Assembly: GCA_037577475.1 (NCBI GenBank)
Contig: CM075192.1
Coordinates: 13,921,908-13,985,907, forward strand
Source: Chaunax sp. Z400
Taxonomy: Eukaryota; Chordata; Actinopteri; Lophiiformes; Chaunacidae
Length of the DNA: 64,000 nucleotides
Direction: 5' to 3'
Made by a program: the position numbers and the translations under genes. How positions within the stretch are numbered: the first letter of the stretch is position 1; every line of letters starts with the position of its first letter. Of this stretch, positions 1 through 12,990 are shown in pieces. Under the pieces are notes generated by a model. That model was not told where the DNA came from. It did not search any database and saw nothing but the letters and a program-made list of their open reading frames with translations.

Positions 1-3000
1 TGATCAGTCAGTGTTAATAAGAAAATTCAATCACCAGCCCATCACACATGGCTTAGCCTCCATTTCCCACTATGAATTGATTAAAAAGAGAGATAGGCAA
101 TAAATAGGATTTGCACATGTTCTGCACTGTGCAATCACCTTTTTTTTGCAATCTTCAGTGCAAAACATGTATCTTGGATTAATTCCTTTGCATATGTGCA
201 GCCTAGAAAACTGTCTGACATACTAAGTGAGTTTTGCAGATGGGAGAATTGTGTTGTTTCTTTCATTTAAAGAAAACAGATTTACTGATGTTTTATGCTT
301 GCATTGTTTTTGTTGCACAGGGGCTTCCGCCTAATGACTGAGTCAGATTAGGAAGATAAATCAATGAACACAGTTTTTTGTTGTCAAGCTCAAATTGGCC
401 TCCTTAGCCATGCAATGGAGTGTGAATGATCTTGTTCACTTCCAAAATGATTTTCTCAATTCTAACCTTTCTCTTTTACGATCACAAGTTTTTATATCTC
501 CTGTTTTTTATCCATCTCCACCCCTTAGTAGTTTTGTATGTATAATTCTTAACCTTTACTATCACTAAAACATACCTCAGATCCATCATCCGATCTGAAT
601 AATTTTGGATCAAACGTCTGCCTGTAACTTTTATTTGCCTTTTAGCTGTACCTTAAATTGGAAGAACTTATTGTTGATAAGGAGATGTGGCAGACACTGT
701 ACTTTTCTGATTTAGAGAACTTCTGTTCTAACAATAAAGACCAGTTCTTGAGACATTTTGTCATTTCAACAGGACAAAGTGTGCAGGAACAGAGGTAAAT
801 TTTATTTTCATCAAATTAACGTACAAAAGCTTATAGGAATGATGCTTGATTGAGATTTTCCTTGTAGGTCTGCTCTCCATGTTGGCCTCACACAAGGTAA
901 AACTCTTAAAAAAAAAAAAAAGACTCTGCTTTCAGATTTCACTCTCTTGTCGCTGGTTAGAATATTAACCAGGCTTCCCTCATCCCCAGATATTTTATAC
1001 CAGTCAATCTGAATTGGGGGGTATAAACTTTGCTTGGCTGGACTAATTGAAATGCTGGAATGACTCAGGAACCTAAATTGAGGCTTACAAGAAAACCAGG
1101 AGAAGAATGTCGTCATCAATAAAGAGATTTCAAATGACAGGTGTCTGCTGCACACAAGAAATATCATGGTGAGAGGATGATAGGGATGAGTGGCTTTTTG
1201 CATCACTCACCTCCAGGACTAAAAGGAATAATTTTCTTTCTGGATACATGTCAGTTTTTTTATATGGGCAGCAAAGGCATCAGCACTGTAGGACCAACAG
1301 GGCATCATTTATTCCAGTGGTTATAAGGCTGCAAGATCACCAATATAGCTCAACTTGTGGTCTCCCTGACTGCACTGCACAAGGACTTACACTCTATTAC
1401 TCTACTCATGATGTTGTGGAGCACTTCAAACAGATTGCTGTAGTTTGCAGCTCATCACTTGCCTGTGATATTCTATGAGACATTTCAACTCCATTTAAGA
1501 ATAGTGTACTTTTTCATTCCATATGAAATGATACACAATTTGATACACAATTTATTTTTGTTAAACACTTTTAGCTCTTTTTATTCATCTAAAAAATCTG
1601 TACTGTTTTATGACGTTTTATCATTTGATATTTCCTGACTAATTTAAATCGGAATTGCTTTTAAATATAGGTTTGATCTGAACACATGCTTCTGTTTGTT
1701 CACCCAAACATGCAGACTGACACACTGTACATCTATTTAATTAAATATTTCCTTGTTTTGTTTAGTAAAAAAAAGTAAATTTTTTTACTGTATATAACAC
1801 CGAAGGCTTCACATTTCATTATTACATCGGGTTTGTTTAATGTATGTAACAATTTCTTATGTCACATGTAAGATCACTTCATTTGCACATCAACTGGAGT
1901 GTGATTAACAATGTGATAAATATCTCCCCTTTTTAACAGTACATACCAATCTAATCTGTAGATATATTGACTCCAGCTAATAAAAAAAAAAAATATGGAA
2001 GTGAATTAACTGGCTTATGGAGCAAAGTCAAGTCCGCCAGACAATAAATATTGGATTAACAATGGATTCCAATGTGTCCTCCAGTGCAATCACTTAAAAG
2101 GTTAATTGAAGCCACTCTGAAATGCAAAGGCATAATAGTCCTCTAGAATGCTATCCGCACTTACCATTGTAAAAGTCAACATAGAAATGCGGAGACCATT
2201 ATTATTAGGATGAACAATACATTACACTTTCCGAACTAAAGATTTGCAGTTAAATGCTGCCATGCTATTATTATAATCTACATACAAACAGAGCTGTGGT
2301 TTGTAAAGGCTAGAAAAAAGGAAACATTGTTTTATTATTTGTTTGATGGTGAAAACAACCTAAAATCAAGCCTCAGATTGTGTTATGCCCTGTGGCTGCT
2401 CACGGTAATCTGAATGTGGCTTTGGGTCACTAAACTCCATCAAACATGGAGAAACAAACAGAATCAGCTGAAAAGTGTCTGCTCCTGTGAATTAGAATGT
2501 GTTCTCGGCTAGTGGAGCTGAAGATTTTAAGTGTGCGCACCAATGGTTCTGTGTGAACTGAAATGTGATGAAATGGGAATTGATGCTCATTAGTTTTTCT
2601 TGACGGTAAGATTGGATGGTTACACCTGGAACACATTTCTGACAATAACATTCATACTTTTGTGGGGTGACTGGCTTTGAAATAGAAAAAAGACAGGCCT
2701 CAGACAAAATGTATCCACTGACAGCAGACAAAAAGTTTGAGATAGCTTTGATTTTTGTGTGTATTGGGTAAGATGAGTAAAAAAGGGTATGATCACTGCA
2801 TGAGAGAAGCCTACTGTACCCAGCATGCTTTGTGTATTTGGAGTACATTCATGTTGCCATATTCCTTGCTGTTACTGAAGCGTCCATGTGCATTGCTTTA
2901 GCTGTGTCCAATATATCAACAATTATTATGCTGTGAGGCTGCTTTGCAATCTGCTGTGCAAACAAACAAACTGCACTAGGTCCTCTGACGGGCCGTCCAC

Positions 3001-6000
3001 CAGACCAGAAAGGCCCAGCTGGCTGCTGCAGCTTGTCTGCACTTGTTTTCACCAGTCTAGAATTTGGCTACGCTACATGTGGTAGTGACCTAGCTCCAGA
3101 GCCACCTTGCCTTCATGGGCAAATTTCTGAAAGATTGATGAGCTGCCAGAGCATGAAGCAGAGGCAGGGAACTGCTAATGGAACGTTGAGACATACTGTA
3201 TCCTGACTGGACCTGTCGCCCTGACTCAACAGTTCCTGTTCTGATATCATTCAATCCTCTAATGTTTCCTCCTTGGCCACTCAGGCTGCTGAGGAATGCA
3301 TTGGCCTCCCTCCTCAGCATGTGTTTCACGATATTTATTCTTACTTCGATCCACAGTTTCCCTGGTGTCCTCTTAGGGGATAAGACACTTGAACTTTGAT
3401 TAACCGTAATTCAACCACAGGAGGTCACTGCAGAAGCTGTGATAGATGCCAGCTTGAATAAATGCATTTAATAACACATGAACAGCCTAACAGTTGACAC
3501 ACGGAATAAACAAGGCAGAATGAATAAATAGTTAAACACATATGGTCTTATTGATTTTCTATAGTTAATTTGGGGCATGTTTGCAAGCTAAATATCCACT
3601 ATCACTCTTACTTTAATGCGGAATCAATGTGCAGGTTTCCATAAAATGGTAATAGGTAAACATTATCTAATGTCACAAATATATTTTATTCTTGTTCCTA
3701 TATCTGAATATTTGAGCTTCATTGTGTAGAATATTGTATGTAAAAGACTGTTGTGACATTCTGAATGTTTAAACTTTCTCTTTGCTGAGTGAAAATCAGA
3801 TTTTAGGACATGGAACTATAAGTGTGATTTGTCACTCAGTTTGAAAGCCAATTGAGGTCCAATATTTAATCTAAATGTGATGTGGAAACTTGTAGTCTCC
3901 AGTTCACATAAACTGAGACTTCAAAATAAAGAGACATCTTGTGTCAATCAGTTAAACTTGAAATGAAAAATATTTGTGTATTCATATATTCTGGAATTTT
4001 TGGTGAAGGAAGAGGGCTATTTTAAGGATTTTAATGTGATAATTATACTTTTTTTCTTTGTGGAGGGGATCTTAAATGTTCTCATATACATGGAGCAGTA
4101 TGCACATATGCAGATAAAGTTCAGTAATACAAAAGGGCACATTTCTATGCTTTCTAATGGCAGTATAATTGTTCTGTGACTAAAGATCTATCATGAGCAA
4201 GGCCACCCTGAAATAATGCAAAAAGCATGCCACATTACACAGTGTTACTGGCTTGCAGAGGAATGGATGATGTGGGTCAATTTTTGCCCGAGTTGATTGA
4301 GTTGAGAGCCAGCCATCCATGGAGCGTGTGGTGGGTATGCAAAACTTACTTTAATGAATTTCAATCTGGCACCCTCTGCTTCCAACCACACACCCATCCT
4401 TAAAATGTATACCCTAAATGGCCAAAGGAAGCGTTACGGTGAAAAATCACAAGGCTGCCAGATACAGCAGTGATTTTGATGAATTTCCTCATCAAAGACT
4501 CGTCACACCATATGGCAGATCCCTATTTTGCATCTGACCTTCTCCTGTTAAACACCTTGTTTCATAGCAGCCAAGGTAAGCAGATAATTGCTTTCACTTG
4601 CACTGCTGGGTCAAGAAAACTCGAACTGCTGTTCTTATCTAATGTGCATGCAGCAAAACCCAAAATGGTCTCCTTTCGCTTCTCAGACCTGATTCCTGAC
4701 TGATGTATTGGACAGTGCTGAACACTTTTTAATTCAAGATGTAATCTTTTTTCATTAGAATAAATTGGACCCTGGAGGCATCCAACTAGGAGGAGAGTTT
4801 TTTTTCCCAATTGGAAAAAGAAGGAAAAAACTAGGAAATGAAGACCCCCAAGGATGAAATGAAAACCCATTTAGGAACGTTTCACTGGCAGTTTGATTCC
4901 TCTTTCCAGCCGTTAGATTATTTAGATTTCCAAGAATTTGACCCAGTTGTTACATTTTCCATAACAATATCGACTCCCTTTATCATGATGATGAAGAGCA
5001 ATGAAATTGGCAGATTGGAATATTGATGCAGGAAGTGCAAATGGGCATGTTCTGCCCGGCTGAGGGATTTGACAAGTCACCGTTGAGTCCTGGCACTGGT
5101 AATTATTTGATATGAGATTAGGTGCGCTCAATAATTCCCCCCTCCATGATGAAACCCCAGGCTGCACATAACCAACACAGAGTAATGGGGACTTTGGCTG
5201 GACTGGACACGCTGGGTATGCTTGGGTGGCTTTGGAGAAGTGGTGTTTTCTAGAGTGGGTTTGAGAAGAGGGATTAGTCCTCTTCCACTGAAGCAGTGGG
5301 CTCTGGCTCTGGCTCTGCTGCTGGAGCTGCCAGCGCACCACTCAGTCAGATAAGACAAGCAGAAATGGCTTCCGAAGCAGCTCACAGCATATATGATCGC
5401 ACACTTGGATATACTCTTAGCAACACACATACAGTATACAGGTATAGGTGTGTAGTATATAAATACAGGACAAAGGAGTTTTTTAAATACTCACAGGAGT
5501 TTTTTTTCTAAGTATTTAAAAGTTTTAAATACCTGATTACACCTAGATGTACAGGGAATAAAGACCACACAAACATAGAAACCCATAAGCGTGAATTAAA
5601 TGGTTTACTCTTGGGTGGGATTAGAGACAACAAGAGGAGTAATAAATGAAGTAAGAATAAACAGATAAGGAGAGATGAAGAAACGAGAGCGGGCCAGGCA
5701 TGCAGTGGAGCTAGAAACGAGTTCCCTCGGAGTCATGGGGGTGCAGAGGAAGTTGTTAGAGGTACAGTATCATGCGAGGGATTGGATCTCTCAACCAGTA
5801 ATCGCTTAGCTATCCAAAGGGGACAACTCACTCGTTTTTGCTCTCTCTATCACTCCCTGCTCACTCCCCTGTCAGAACGTGGAGGAGCAGGCAGTGGATT
5901 GAAATGTAAAAGAGGCAGAGGATCAGCGACAGGTGGAAAATGAGAGGAGCAAAGGGCAAAGTGGAGAGATGAGGCAGAAATTGTGCTTGTCCCTGGACAT

Positions 6001-6879
6001 GAACAGGGTAGAGGAAGTGTTTGTGCATGTGTGGGATTGCTGGCGTGTGCCTGCATGTGCATGTGTGCGTGTTCTTGTTTATGAGCAGGTCTCAAGAGAC
6101 AGTGTTGAGATTACTGTTGGTGAGAATCTATCCTACTGAATCACACCGCAGGCTCCCTCCAGGAACTGATACTCAGCCGAGAATCTCTGAGGAATGAGGG
6201 TAAAGTAGAATTCGTGAAAAGTAGAATGATATCCATCAGTAATATACAGTAAACAGCTAGAGGTAATGCTGGAATCAGGAACTATTCAGTGCTCTGACTC
6301 CACTGAACTGAAGGGAGCTTGACTGTGTTGCTAAATCTCATGCCCTTATAGCACAGCACGCAAGCAGAGATTACAGATGATTGGAATTAAACCAGCTGCT
6401 CGAGACCTAAGTAGACAGTTAGATCACAAAAATTAGATTACAAGTGAGTGATAACACCACAACACCTGGAGCCCTAGATTGTTGTAGCTTATCTTGTAAG
6501 GCTGAAAGTGAACTTGCGATCATATCCTAAAACAGAAGACTATTAGTTTGTTTAAAGTAAATGAGAGAGAGGTCACTTTCATAACTTTATTTCTCCTCTA
6601 AGGTAAAGCAGAGTTTGTTGGCCAGCTGTATCTGGCTCCACATAGTAGGAAATCAGGGTAAAGCCCTGACAATCGTTCTATTGCAAGGCAAATAGTGCAT
6701 AAGGGCGCACTCAATCTCAGCTGCTTGATGCATATATCATGTGCAGGCATATATTTTCGAAAACTAACAATATGAATTATTCATTGACCTAATTGTAGCC
6801 ATGACTCATTAGTGTGCATGTGGAGTACACATGATAATATTCTAAAAATGAATGGCTTTGAATCAGGATTGCCCACTGC

Positions 6880-6881
<2 letters not shown>
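1..6881. other. Non-coding stretch, no gene recognised
   Basis: No open frame here has a recognisable domain, and the frames on both strands are short and overlap at random. Small items visible are an A run at about 909-921, a (GGCTCT)3 tract at about 5309-5326 whose translation gives a trivial Gly-Ser repeat, and a 'tttttaaatact' motif repeated with variation at 5484-5535. The part from about 4870 to 5120 is complex and free of simple repeats, so it could be a conserved non-coding element, but that cannot be judged from one sequence. I see no transposon coding remains. Confidence 0.6.

Positions 6882-6924
<43 letters not shown>
6882..6924. repeat. (AC)n microsatellite
   Basis: About twenty AC units with one G interruption near 6918. 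It is a typical vertebrate dinucleotide repeat and probably length-polymorphic. Confidence 0.97.
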
Positions 6925-7505
6925 TCAATCAGTAATGCCTTGTCCAATAAATAGACAGTAATTGGGCCCAAAGAAAGCTATTTATTTTCACCAACCCTTA
7001 GTCAATTAAGAGAGAGATTCTAGGTTGCCCACAACTGGAAACTAAGATTTTTTTCACGTTTTGTCCTATTCAAAACAAATTGAACATATAATCTATATTT
7101 TATGTTTTAAATGGATCACAAAATGTGATGTTTGTTACAAAGCCTCATACAAGTATTCTGTGATCCTGATCCTCCAATCAGGAGAACATTACTTGTCTGC
7201 ACCTTCCATGACCATTAGAAATTACTGTTGAGAAATAAATCACTTTTGCGATTCGACAAATGGATGGTTAACATTCAGTTAGATTTAGACACAATTTTTT
7301 CCTTTTAGATACTGAGCAACACTAAAAACACATAATTTTGTAGGATTTCATGTTGTCCTGTTCATAATAAATGTCAAAGGCAAATTATGGTTGACACTGC
7401 TTTATTCACACTTTAACAGTACAGAAAAATCAGTTTTGTACTTATTGGTTGTTGCCTTAGTGTTTACAAGTCAAAAAGTGTGGATGGTGATACAGAGAAC
7501 AGCAG
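6925..7505. other. Non-coding flank of the Tc1-like remnant
   Basis: AT-rich sequence with no recognisable frame. If the Tc1-like element next to it was once complete, its 3' untranslated part and terminal repeat should lie in roughly 7390-7505. I compared this with the sequence beyond 8150 and found only a short shared 'tgtttacaa' in direct, not inverted, orientation, so no terminal repeat is claimed. Confidence 0.5.
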
Positions 7506-8149
7506 TCAGTACCGCATGTGACCACCTCCAGCGTTTATCACTGCTTCACACCTCCTGTGTATGGAATGGATAAAATGGTTAATCTGGACTTGTGGGATGG
7601 CATGCCATTCTTCCTGCAGTGCTGTGACAAGTTGTTCATGTGTCTCACCCGGCGATCCAGAACATCCCACAGATGCTCTATTGGGTTGAGATCTGGTGAA
7701 TATGCTGGCCAAGGAAGGACAGCGACATTGTTCTTTCCAGGTAGGCTACTCCTGACAGACATGTGGTCAGGCATTGTCATGCATGGAGGTGATGCCTGAT
7801 TGCTGTATTCTGGGAATGACATGTGGACCTAGGACCATATCATGGTAACGGATAGCTGTCAGTGTGCTGTGGATGTGGACAAGCTCTGACCGCCATCCAT
7901 TAGCAATGGCTCCCCACATCATGACACCACCACCAAAACGGTCCACTTCCTGGATGTATGCTGCAGGATAGCGTTCCCCACCACAACGATACACACACCT
8001 ACAACCATCAGCTCTGTGCTAGTTAAATCTGGACACTGTGCAATGCGCCATAACAATTGTAACATCTGTGCTACACGCGTCTGCCGAGTTCCGGCCATCA
8101 GCATCCCAACTGCCTGGTCACGTAAGTTTTGTGGAAGTCGTGGCATCAT
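7506..8149 (-). pseudogene. Tc1-like (Tc1/mariner) transposase, broken and internally deleted
   Basis: This is the remains of a cut-and-paste DNA transposase of the Tc1 family. The minus strand opens at 8149 with MPRLPQNLRDQAVGML, like the start of the N-terminal helix-turn-helix domain. Most of that DNA-binding region is missing: within about 35 codons the sequence jumps to the catalytic core, with VYRCGGERY and DRFGGGVMMWG at about 7995-7900. The HDNA segment near 7775 carries the second catalytic Asp, and AYSPDLNPIEHLWD near 7700 carries the catalytic Glu. The first catalytic Asp, normally in a DESRF motif, is not visible: only SRFN remains near 8030, followed by a stop. The frame changes at about 7770-7800 and again near 7660, before a C-terminus ending GGHMRY at 7506. 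The span of 644 bp compares with about 1 kb for an intact gene. It cannot encode an active enzyme. Confidence 0.92.
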
Positions 8150-10495
8150 CGGTTGTTTCAGTAGGATATTAATTTTGCCTGGGTTTTTATTGCCTTGGCT
8201 GGGTGTTTACAATCATACACAAAAAACCACACCAACACCATCATTTACTCTGAAATTCACCAATTACTGTTATGGCTGTGTTATTACTAATTGATGGTTA
8301 TTCATGATTTAACATGTTTTGGTTTTGAGTACTTAGAAAAGTAATTTCTATGTATCACGTGTTTGTTTGTTTCAATAGATTAGGGCAAGTGAAAGGAAAA
8401 TATTGGGTTCTTAAAAATATGTGTTTAAAGTTGCTCAGTATATTTTAGTGGCTCTATATCAATGTCACACTTTCTCCTTTTCTCCTGAAAGACACAATCA
8501 TTATTAAAAGTGGTGCTGCAGGGCTTTGTCACTTGAACGTCTGACTTTTTGGTGCATTTACTGAAATGACTGACACTTAAGCTTTTCTTAGGACAGTTTC
8601 TACAATTATAGTTATAAGCTGACACTTATTAAATGTCAGAGTCTGCAACTGAATAGCAGTCCTTTATGATTTGCATTATCTTTTTCACAATGTCACTGTT
8701 TGCCTGCAGTTTGTCTTCTGAATTAGACTCTTTAAAAAAAACAACACTCATCAGTTGTCTTCGGTCAGGAAACTAAAGTTAAGTCTCATGTGTTCAAAAT
8801 GAAATATAACTTAAATAAATTAGCTATGTTATTCATTGTGACAGGTCTCAAGCTGAAGATATAGAATATTAAGTATTGAGTCTGCAGGCTAATTTAATAG
8901 TGCACTGAAATAAACTGAATTGCTGCCCAGAAGGTAAAAAAAAAATCAGCCAAGAAACTTATGATATTCTTTGGAAATTGTTCCCGGTTATGAAAGCCTC
9001 TGCTGAACATCATTCTAAAGTTTTAGTAGAGGCGCTTAGCCATAATGGGCCATCCTGTCTTCATCTTTCCTCACATCTGGTGAACATACAGTATAACCGC
9101 TTCTCCTCCAGGCTCATCTTCATTTGGATTGGCTCATTTGATCAGATTTCCCTTCTCGCACACCGCACGTATTCCCACCCATCTCTTTTTCTGCATCCTC
9201 GCCTCTGTTTTTTCTTTTGACGCCTGGCAGCTGCTGAACAAGAGAGTTCTGTTTCCAAAGAAAGGCCCGAGAGAAGTCATCAGAAATGGTGACAGGGACA
9301 TTTAATAATGCAGTAAGGGGGAGGTGGCTAAATGCTTTGTACAGCTTCAGGGGACAACACAAACCCAATCATAGGTCTGATGTTGTAAATACACAATGAG
9401 GATATGTACACATTGTGTTCAAACGGCTGAGTAACTTCCATCTGTGTGAGAGGGAGTGAAGATAGTGAAGGTCTAGTGATTTGTAATGCGCACATAAATC
9501 GAGGTATATTTCCTGCAGAGAGACACAGACAGTCTATTGGTGTATATGTGTTTGTCTGGCATGTATCATGTGTACACTTGTGCACATTTATTGATCAGTA
9601 GCCATGGACTTCCTGACCCCTTTTAGCACTGTCAGTCAGGTGGCTTATCCTCACAACGCCCCTTCAGTGCTGATTGAATTTCAGTGTTGAGGTCGTGCAG
9701 CACTTGGGTTCTTGACTTACCAGGACAGCATATCTTTGAAGTAGTTTATAGTTCTAATTTCCTGGTTGTGTCATGCACACACAATTCTGCACCAATGGGT
9801 GAGGAAACACTTTTAGGAAAGGACTGCTTAGCTGCAACCTTCATGCTGAATGAAATAGAACAGCAGAGAGTGAAAGCTGCTTAATGAAAACAACGAATCT
9901 CACCATCTGACCCTCCTGGACATTTTGACAGGCGATCTGATGTGTTCTACTACTAATTTCTTTGATGATGAAGGTCTTCCTTCACTCGTTTGATGCTACG
10001 TGAGAGAGAGGAGCACTTAGGTTAAACCATGCTGCTTCTGCTCAATGTGATGTTCGCCTTTTGAGTTCTGCTTTGCACTTAACTGATTTATGATGCGCGT
10101 CATCAAATAAAATACTGTTTCATCAAGTGGCTTCCAGATTTATTTATTTTATTAGACTAAATGGGGCTGCTTAGAGGCTCAATTTCCCACGGCTCATAAG
10201 TGAAAGCCTAAACGTTGATGTTGAAACGTGATTTTATTGCCGTAAGCCTTGACTTCCAGGACAGCTGATTTATATCTATCAATAGTGTAAAATCTTTGAC
10301 AAACCGTTGAACAGAGTGAAATAGGAGAGCCTGCCATCTTCTGATTTGCTTGCTAATTGTTTTGAATCCATCAATGCCAGCATTCAGTTAAGTTTGCCAA
10401 ATTACTTAGAAATCAAAGCAGAATGAACTGATCGCCTCCCATCTGTCGCAGATTAGGTTAATGAACATTTTAGATTTACAGCTTTAACAAGTATA
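8150..10495. other. Non-coding stretch, no gene recognised
   Basis: Nothing coding is recognised. The part next to 8150 may be the 5' untranslated region of the Tc1-like remnant. The last few hundred bases, about 10200-10460, are complex and free of simple repeats, as conserved non-coding sequence often is, but conservation cannot be seen from one genome. Confidence 0.55.
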
Positions 10496-10496
10496 A

Positions 10497-10530
<34 letters not shown>

Positions 10531-10564
10531 TTAATAATAATATAGATGGATAGATAGATAGATA
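10496..10564. repeat. (AAT)n followed by (GATA)n
   Basis: A compound microsatellite: about fifteen AAT units with one disrupted unit near 10530, then five GATA/GATG-type units. Confidence 0.95.
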
Positions 10565-11044
10565 GGTCATTTAGCCTCTTATGTCAACAGTTAGATTTCA
10601 GAGGCCATTGAATGTATCATGCCACCCCTGTGATGAAGAAAAGGATGAAATTGCTTCAGAACAGAGACAGCTTTTGGCACCCAATTAACTGTTGTTAGAT
10701 GACAGCTGTGGATAGACAACACATCCTTTGGGAATCAAGACAGTGTGCAGAACGCAGAAGTAATCAAGCTATAAAAAGTTAAAACCTACCTGATGTTTAA
10801 TAAACTTTAATAACCTTACCAGAACAATCTAGTTACTGTTTTATGTTGTACAAATTTGACCCAATTCTGTCAGCATCTACTTTGTTGTGTGTGTGGCCTG
10901 TTTATAACATTTTAGAAAACTGATTGTTACAGATCAGAGAGAAAGTAGGTGACTGTTGTGTAAAAAATTCTGAATGGGTTTTTGGAAGAATAACATACTG
11001 TAAATAGCTTATGTATGTGTGGGGCATATATGCCTTTGTCTGCT

Positions 11045-11048
<4 letters not shown>
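10565..11048. other. Non-coding stretch, nothing recognised
   Basis: AT-rich unique-looking sequence without simple repeats or transposon motifs. No frame looks coding. Confidence 0.55.

Positions 11049-11084
<36 letters not shown>
11049..11084. repeat. (GT)n microsatellite
   Basis: An uninterrupted run of about eighteen TG units. The Val-Cys repeat peptide that can be translated through it is an artefact of the repeat. Confidence 0.97.
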
Positions 11085-11085
<1 letters not shown>

Positions 11086-12338
11086 CCCAGTATTGACAGA
11101 GGCCAAAGACCTGCCCCATTGGAGCCGGTTTGTAGTTTGCTCAGCTCTGCCTCTCTCTGATTCCGGTTTGATTCACACCACCTACTCTATATTTGTGAGT
11201 AGATGAAGTATAAATGACTTTAGTTGCTCATGCAAACAGAATCAAACCTGAAAGGCCTCAGCTATTGGAGGGTTCCCTTGGGGATGGCAGCTAAAAAGGC
11301 TGGACCCCGACCTCAGGGACAGTCAAAACGGATTTAATACATGCCATCGGAGCACCAGCCAATACAGTGCACAGGAAGATCAAGCAACGTTCAGCATTGT
11401 GATGACTGCTTTAGAGACTATCCAATTACAGAAGTGATAATGCAGCCATACTGGAATCTGTATCCATAAATGTCCATAATTTGTCTGAGCTCTGTGATCC
11501 TCACAGCAGCATTGTGGTGTGAACAACATGACTGCTACATTCAGATATTGCATAAGTCAAAGGAAGAGATAAACAGCATTCTTGCAGAGTTCACATCATT
11601 AGTGGTTTTGTATAGATACATCCATTTAACACAGTGTATCCGTCAATGCCCACATACAAATGATTTCCAGTGTTACTGCTCTGTTTTGTCCTTATCCATA
11701 AAGGCTAATTAACGCTCAGTGTTAAAGGCAGATACATACACTGCCAAAGCCTTTCGTCCGTACTCTGCGTTGATTTCATCCGTATTTGTCGACATTTTCT
11801 GAAAGCTTACGGTATACAGATTAAACTGAGCAGTAGGCTACTGCCGGAAATTGTTGGGGACAGTGTGGCCAAAATTCAAACAAAGCACAACAAATGTTTA
11901 TCGACAGGATGAAGAGTAAAGTGAAAAAGTTTCTTAAAAAACGACACGTGTTGTGATGTACTGTACTTAATGGCCTCACAGACAAGGTACATCATCACCA
12001 CCTCCTCAACCGTTGTCGAAGCTTTTCTTGTGGCTGTATGGATGTCAATGTAAAGGACACATGGAAGTAGAGTATGTGGCTGTTGACACATACATCGTTT
12101 GAAACAGACGTATTTATTTTCGTATGTAGATAAATTAGCCTTTTCCTTTCAGGAAACAATGCCCAAATAGAGATGACATGAACACCGTGTATGGATGAAA
12201 GGCTCTGGCAGTATATTGACTATATTGAGTATTGAGCTTAAATGAGCCTTAAGTGTCTGTGTCAGCCTGAAGGTGACTGCAAAGGAGCCGATTGGAACCT
12301 TTGATAAGGGGTGACTAACCAAGCTACTCAAATTTTGA
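11085..12338. other. Non-coding stretch, nothing recognised
   Basis: No recognisable gene, transposon or tandem repeat. Open frames are short and show no family features. Confidence 0.55.
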
Positions 12339-12380
12339 TCTCTCTCTCTCTCTCTCTCTCTCTCAAAACACACACACACA
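12339..12380. repeat. (TC)n followed by (CA)n
   Basis: Thirteen TC units, a short A-rich joint, then about six CA units. A compound dinucleotide microsatellite. Confidence 0.95.
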
Positions 12381-12990
12381 GCTACTGCACACACTTCTTT
12401 GGTTCCATGTCACAATGCAGTTCAAATGGAAAAACACAAGACTACAGATAGATGATACTCTCCTGAATTTTCACCAAGGACAAGATTATAAATTGTTTTA
12501 TATTCAGAGGAAATTGTGGCTATACTGCCTATGAGACACTGTATGTGTGTGTAATTTATTTTTACTCTGACAGTATCCACCAGCAGACCTTGGAGGACAT
12601 CAGCACACACACTGTGTGGGTTTGAAGTGCCCTTGCTGCAATAAAGTTGGTCACTATCACTGCCAGGGACAGAAAACAGCAACCGTTTAAGTCAGTCTTC
12701 CCTGTCAACTTCTGCTGGCCGGCCGCGCTGAGCAAAGGCTGACATAAAGAAACACAACAGACAGATTATTAGATGCAAAGCCGTTGGTATTCTATTTCCC
12801 TTTATCAGTTGACTGTTTGTTTGTTTGTTTGAATGGCCTCAGCAGAGGTCACAACACAGGGAACAGAAACTGGATGATTTGTGTGATGTCATCAGATAAG
12901 CCATTTACAGTGTATTGTAAATTGAAATTTACTTTGATAAAGATAACTGGAAGACGGGATTATTAGAATAAAACCAAACACTTACAGGTT
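12381..12990. other. Non-coding stretch, nothing recognised
   Basis: Unique-looking sequence. The only repeat is a short (TTTG)n tract at about 12814-12830. Confidence 0.55.

Noticed and set aside
5296..5511. Gly-Ser/Ala-rich start of a 71-codon frame
   Set aside because: Caused by a (GGCTCT) simple repeat.
7390..8300. Terminal inverted repeats of the Tc1-like element
   Set aside because: Flanks compared on both strands gave only a 9-base direct match, so no inverted ends are supported.
11015..11206. Cys-Val repeat peptide
   Set aside because: Translation of a (GT)n microsatellite; the same applies to frames at 26.3-26.6 and 60.3 kb.
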